DNA of 6,286 nt, taken from Fimadaptatus sp963928645 (GTDB lineage Bacteria > Bacillota > Clostridia > Christensenellales > Aristaeellaceae). Below, piece after piece: positions 5,281-6,286 of this stretch (the first letter of the stretch is position 1; every line of letters begins with the position of its first letter). The stretch covers positions 1 to 6,286 of the forward strand of contig CAWVGT010000075.1 of NCBI GenBank assembly GCA_963928645.1, read 5' to 3'. Made by a program: the position numbers and the translations under genes. The notes beneath the pieces were generated by a model, which saw nothing but the letters and a program-made list of their open reading frames with translations, ran no database searches and was not told the DNA's origin.

Positions 5281-6075
5281 TTGCCAATAGGCTGACGCAT
5301 CCCCGGCTGCATGACGGGCACGCTTCAGAACGTTGACAAACACCGGCGGCGGGGCAGCCGGTTTTGCTCCATACAGCTGTTTGCAACATTCCATTGCTGC
5401 TCTTGCAATGTTGGCCTGATGCGCGTTGGATCTCGCTTTGTTTTGCACGTTTTTCCGATTGCTATTGCGTGTTTGGCCAGAAGGTCATGTGCGGCCTACT
5501 TGTCAACAAACTGACGCGGCCTCAGGCTGCGGGACGCGTCAGACTGCTGACAAAGCCCGGAGGCTGAACGGCTCATTTTGCTTCAAATAGCTTTGTGCAA
5601 TATTGTGTTGGAGATACTGCAAAGTTAGCCTTATGCAGCCATAATTCCACTTCGATTTGCATGCTTTTCCGGCCGCTGCCGCACGTTCGGCCAAGCGGAC
5701 AGTGTGCGGCATACTTTGCCAATAGCCTGACGCGTCCACGGCTGCGTGCTGGGTATGCGTCACTGCATTGGCAAAGCAGTTCACTCACAGACAGCTCAGT
5801 GCAGGTTGCAATGGTCATGGCTCGATTCTGCGCATAGCGTCCGTATATCCAACGTCGCAGCATCGTTTTGCACAATTCAATACCCACATAAGTCGAATCG
5901 AGTTTGGAAAATTCGCGGCATGCGGTGGCCAGAGCGTTGCCAAGGCCTGGCGGCGGGACAGATAGCTTTATTACAAACACCTTTTTGAAACAGCCGGTAG
6001 ACAATGTTGCAAAACCAGTAAGATATAAGCGGTTACCAACTTTAGTTTGCATGCGTTGCCGGCTGTTTTGCGCGT

Positions 6076-6104
6076 TTGGCAAAGTAAACCGTGTGTAGCA
6101 TACT
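6076..6104 (+). promoter_or_regulatory. Promoter-like element in repeat copy 5
   Basis: TTGGCA (6076-6081, 5/6 to the -35 consensus) is 17 bp from CATACT (6099-6104, 4/6 to the -10 consensus). It is followed 20 bp later by a strong GC-rich hairpin at 6125-6143. The match is modest, and the support comes mainly from its recurrence at the same place in other units. Confidence 0.3.
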
Positions 6105-6124
6105 TTGCCAATAGACAGGCGCGG

Positions 6125-6143
6125 CCCCGGCGGCGTGCCGGGG
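6125..6143. other. GC-rich hairpin in repeat copy 5
   Basis: CCCCGGC (6125-6131), loop GGCGT and GCCGGGG (6137-6143) form a perfect 7-bp stem with a 5-nt loop. The equivalent place in other units also pairs: TGACGCG (5512-5518) with CGCGTCA (5535-5541), and TGACGCG (5728-5734) with TGCGTCA (5756-5762), the latter with one G-T pair. No T-tract follows directly, so it is not a standard terminator. Confidence 0.5.
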
Positions 6144-6286
6144 ACGCGTCAGACCGCGGACAAACCTGGGCGCTTGGACAGCCGGTTTTACTCCAAACAA
6201 TTGTTTGCAATATCGTACTGGCGATTATGCAAAGCCAATCTGATACAAGCGGCGCTACACATGCTTCTGCATGTTTGGCCTGCTGG

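Larger units (their letters stand above)
5096..6286. other. Long gene-free region at right edge
   Basis: From the flavodoxin stop to the window end I find no gene I can support. Base composition drops visibly in GC compared with the genes. Open frames of 60-170 codons exist on both strands, but they overlap each other, begin at TTG or GTG in several cases and follow the repeat units rather than any protein family. Nearly the whole stretch is explained by the degenerate tandem array. A possible stem with arms ATGCCG (5145-5150) and CGGCAT (5165-5170) follows the flavodoxin gene, but it lacks a T-tract after it. Confidence 0.7.
5133..6286. repeat. Degenerate tandem array of ~215-220-bp units
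   Basis: Units begin near 5133, 5354, 5568, 5785 (very degenerate and shortened), 5958 and 6178, the last being cut by the window edge. Shared landmarks in order are CAGCCGGTTTTRCTCC, CARYTGTTTGCAA, a GATACAAGCGG-like block, GCATG, GTTTGGCC, GTGTGYGGCATACTTTGCC AATAG, a TGACGCG stem-loop and GACAAAC. Landmark TTTGCCAATAG ends at 5290, 5725 and 6114, with diverged versions near 5510 and 5945. Spacings between successive landmarks are thus about 220, 215, 220 and 169 bp. The copies differ by both substitutions and indels, so this is an old array. No inverted terminal repeats or transposase were seen. I do not recognise the family. Confidence 0.85.

Noticed and set aside
5573..6082. 169-codon minus-strand frame in the right array
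   Set aside because: It starts at TTG, spans more than two repeat units and is overlapped by other equally open frames; no domain is recognised.
5133..6286. Insertion sequence or transposon
   Set aside because: No transposase, terminal inverted repeats or target duplication could be seen.

Overview
The window looks like a chromosomal stretch of a GC-rich anaerobic Firmicute, most likely an uncultured clostridial gut-type lineage. The evidence is a DUF362 protein with two 4Fe-4S clusters, a flavodoxin-like protein, Clostridia-like MarR and Cof-type HAD proteins, strong Shine-Dalgarno sites and a consensus sigma-A-type promoter. In the genes I checked, isoleucine is written almost always as ATA despite the high GC content. 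The assignment to Clostridia is inference.

Layout. Positions 1-~330 hold a 98-bp tandem repeat array that runs off the left edge. Positions ~330-652 are non-coding with inverted repeats. trmL (653-1168, minus) encodes a tRNA wobble-position 2'-O-methyltransferase. Positions 1169-1872 are a long gap with a tiered stem-loop and two tandem copies of a 216-bp unit. Positions 1873-3869 (minus) form a two-gene operon: a Cof-type HAD phosphatase followed 17 nt later by a DUF362/ferredoxin protein. A divergent intergenic region (3870-4053) separates it from a rightward pair (4054-5095): a MarR regulator and an overlapping flavodoxin-domain gene. From about 5133 to the right edge there is no convincing gene, only a degenerate tandem array of ~215-220-bp units.

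How the genes work together. The clearest regulatory logic is at the MarR gene. Its promoter matches the -35 and -10 consensus exactly with 17-bp spacing, and two copies of the palindrome CAACATGTTG, 22 bp apart, lie in the spacer and over the expected start of transcription. This predicts autorepression of MarR and co-control of the translationally overlapping flavodoxin gene, perhaps as a redox response. The divergent HAD-DUF362 operon starts close enough to be affected too. trmL appears functionally unrelated to its neighbours.

The most unusual content is between the genes. Three different tandem repeat families occur in about 6.3 kb, and the rightmost one preserves a promoter-like element and a following stem-loop in several copies.
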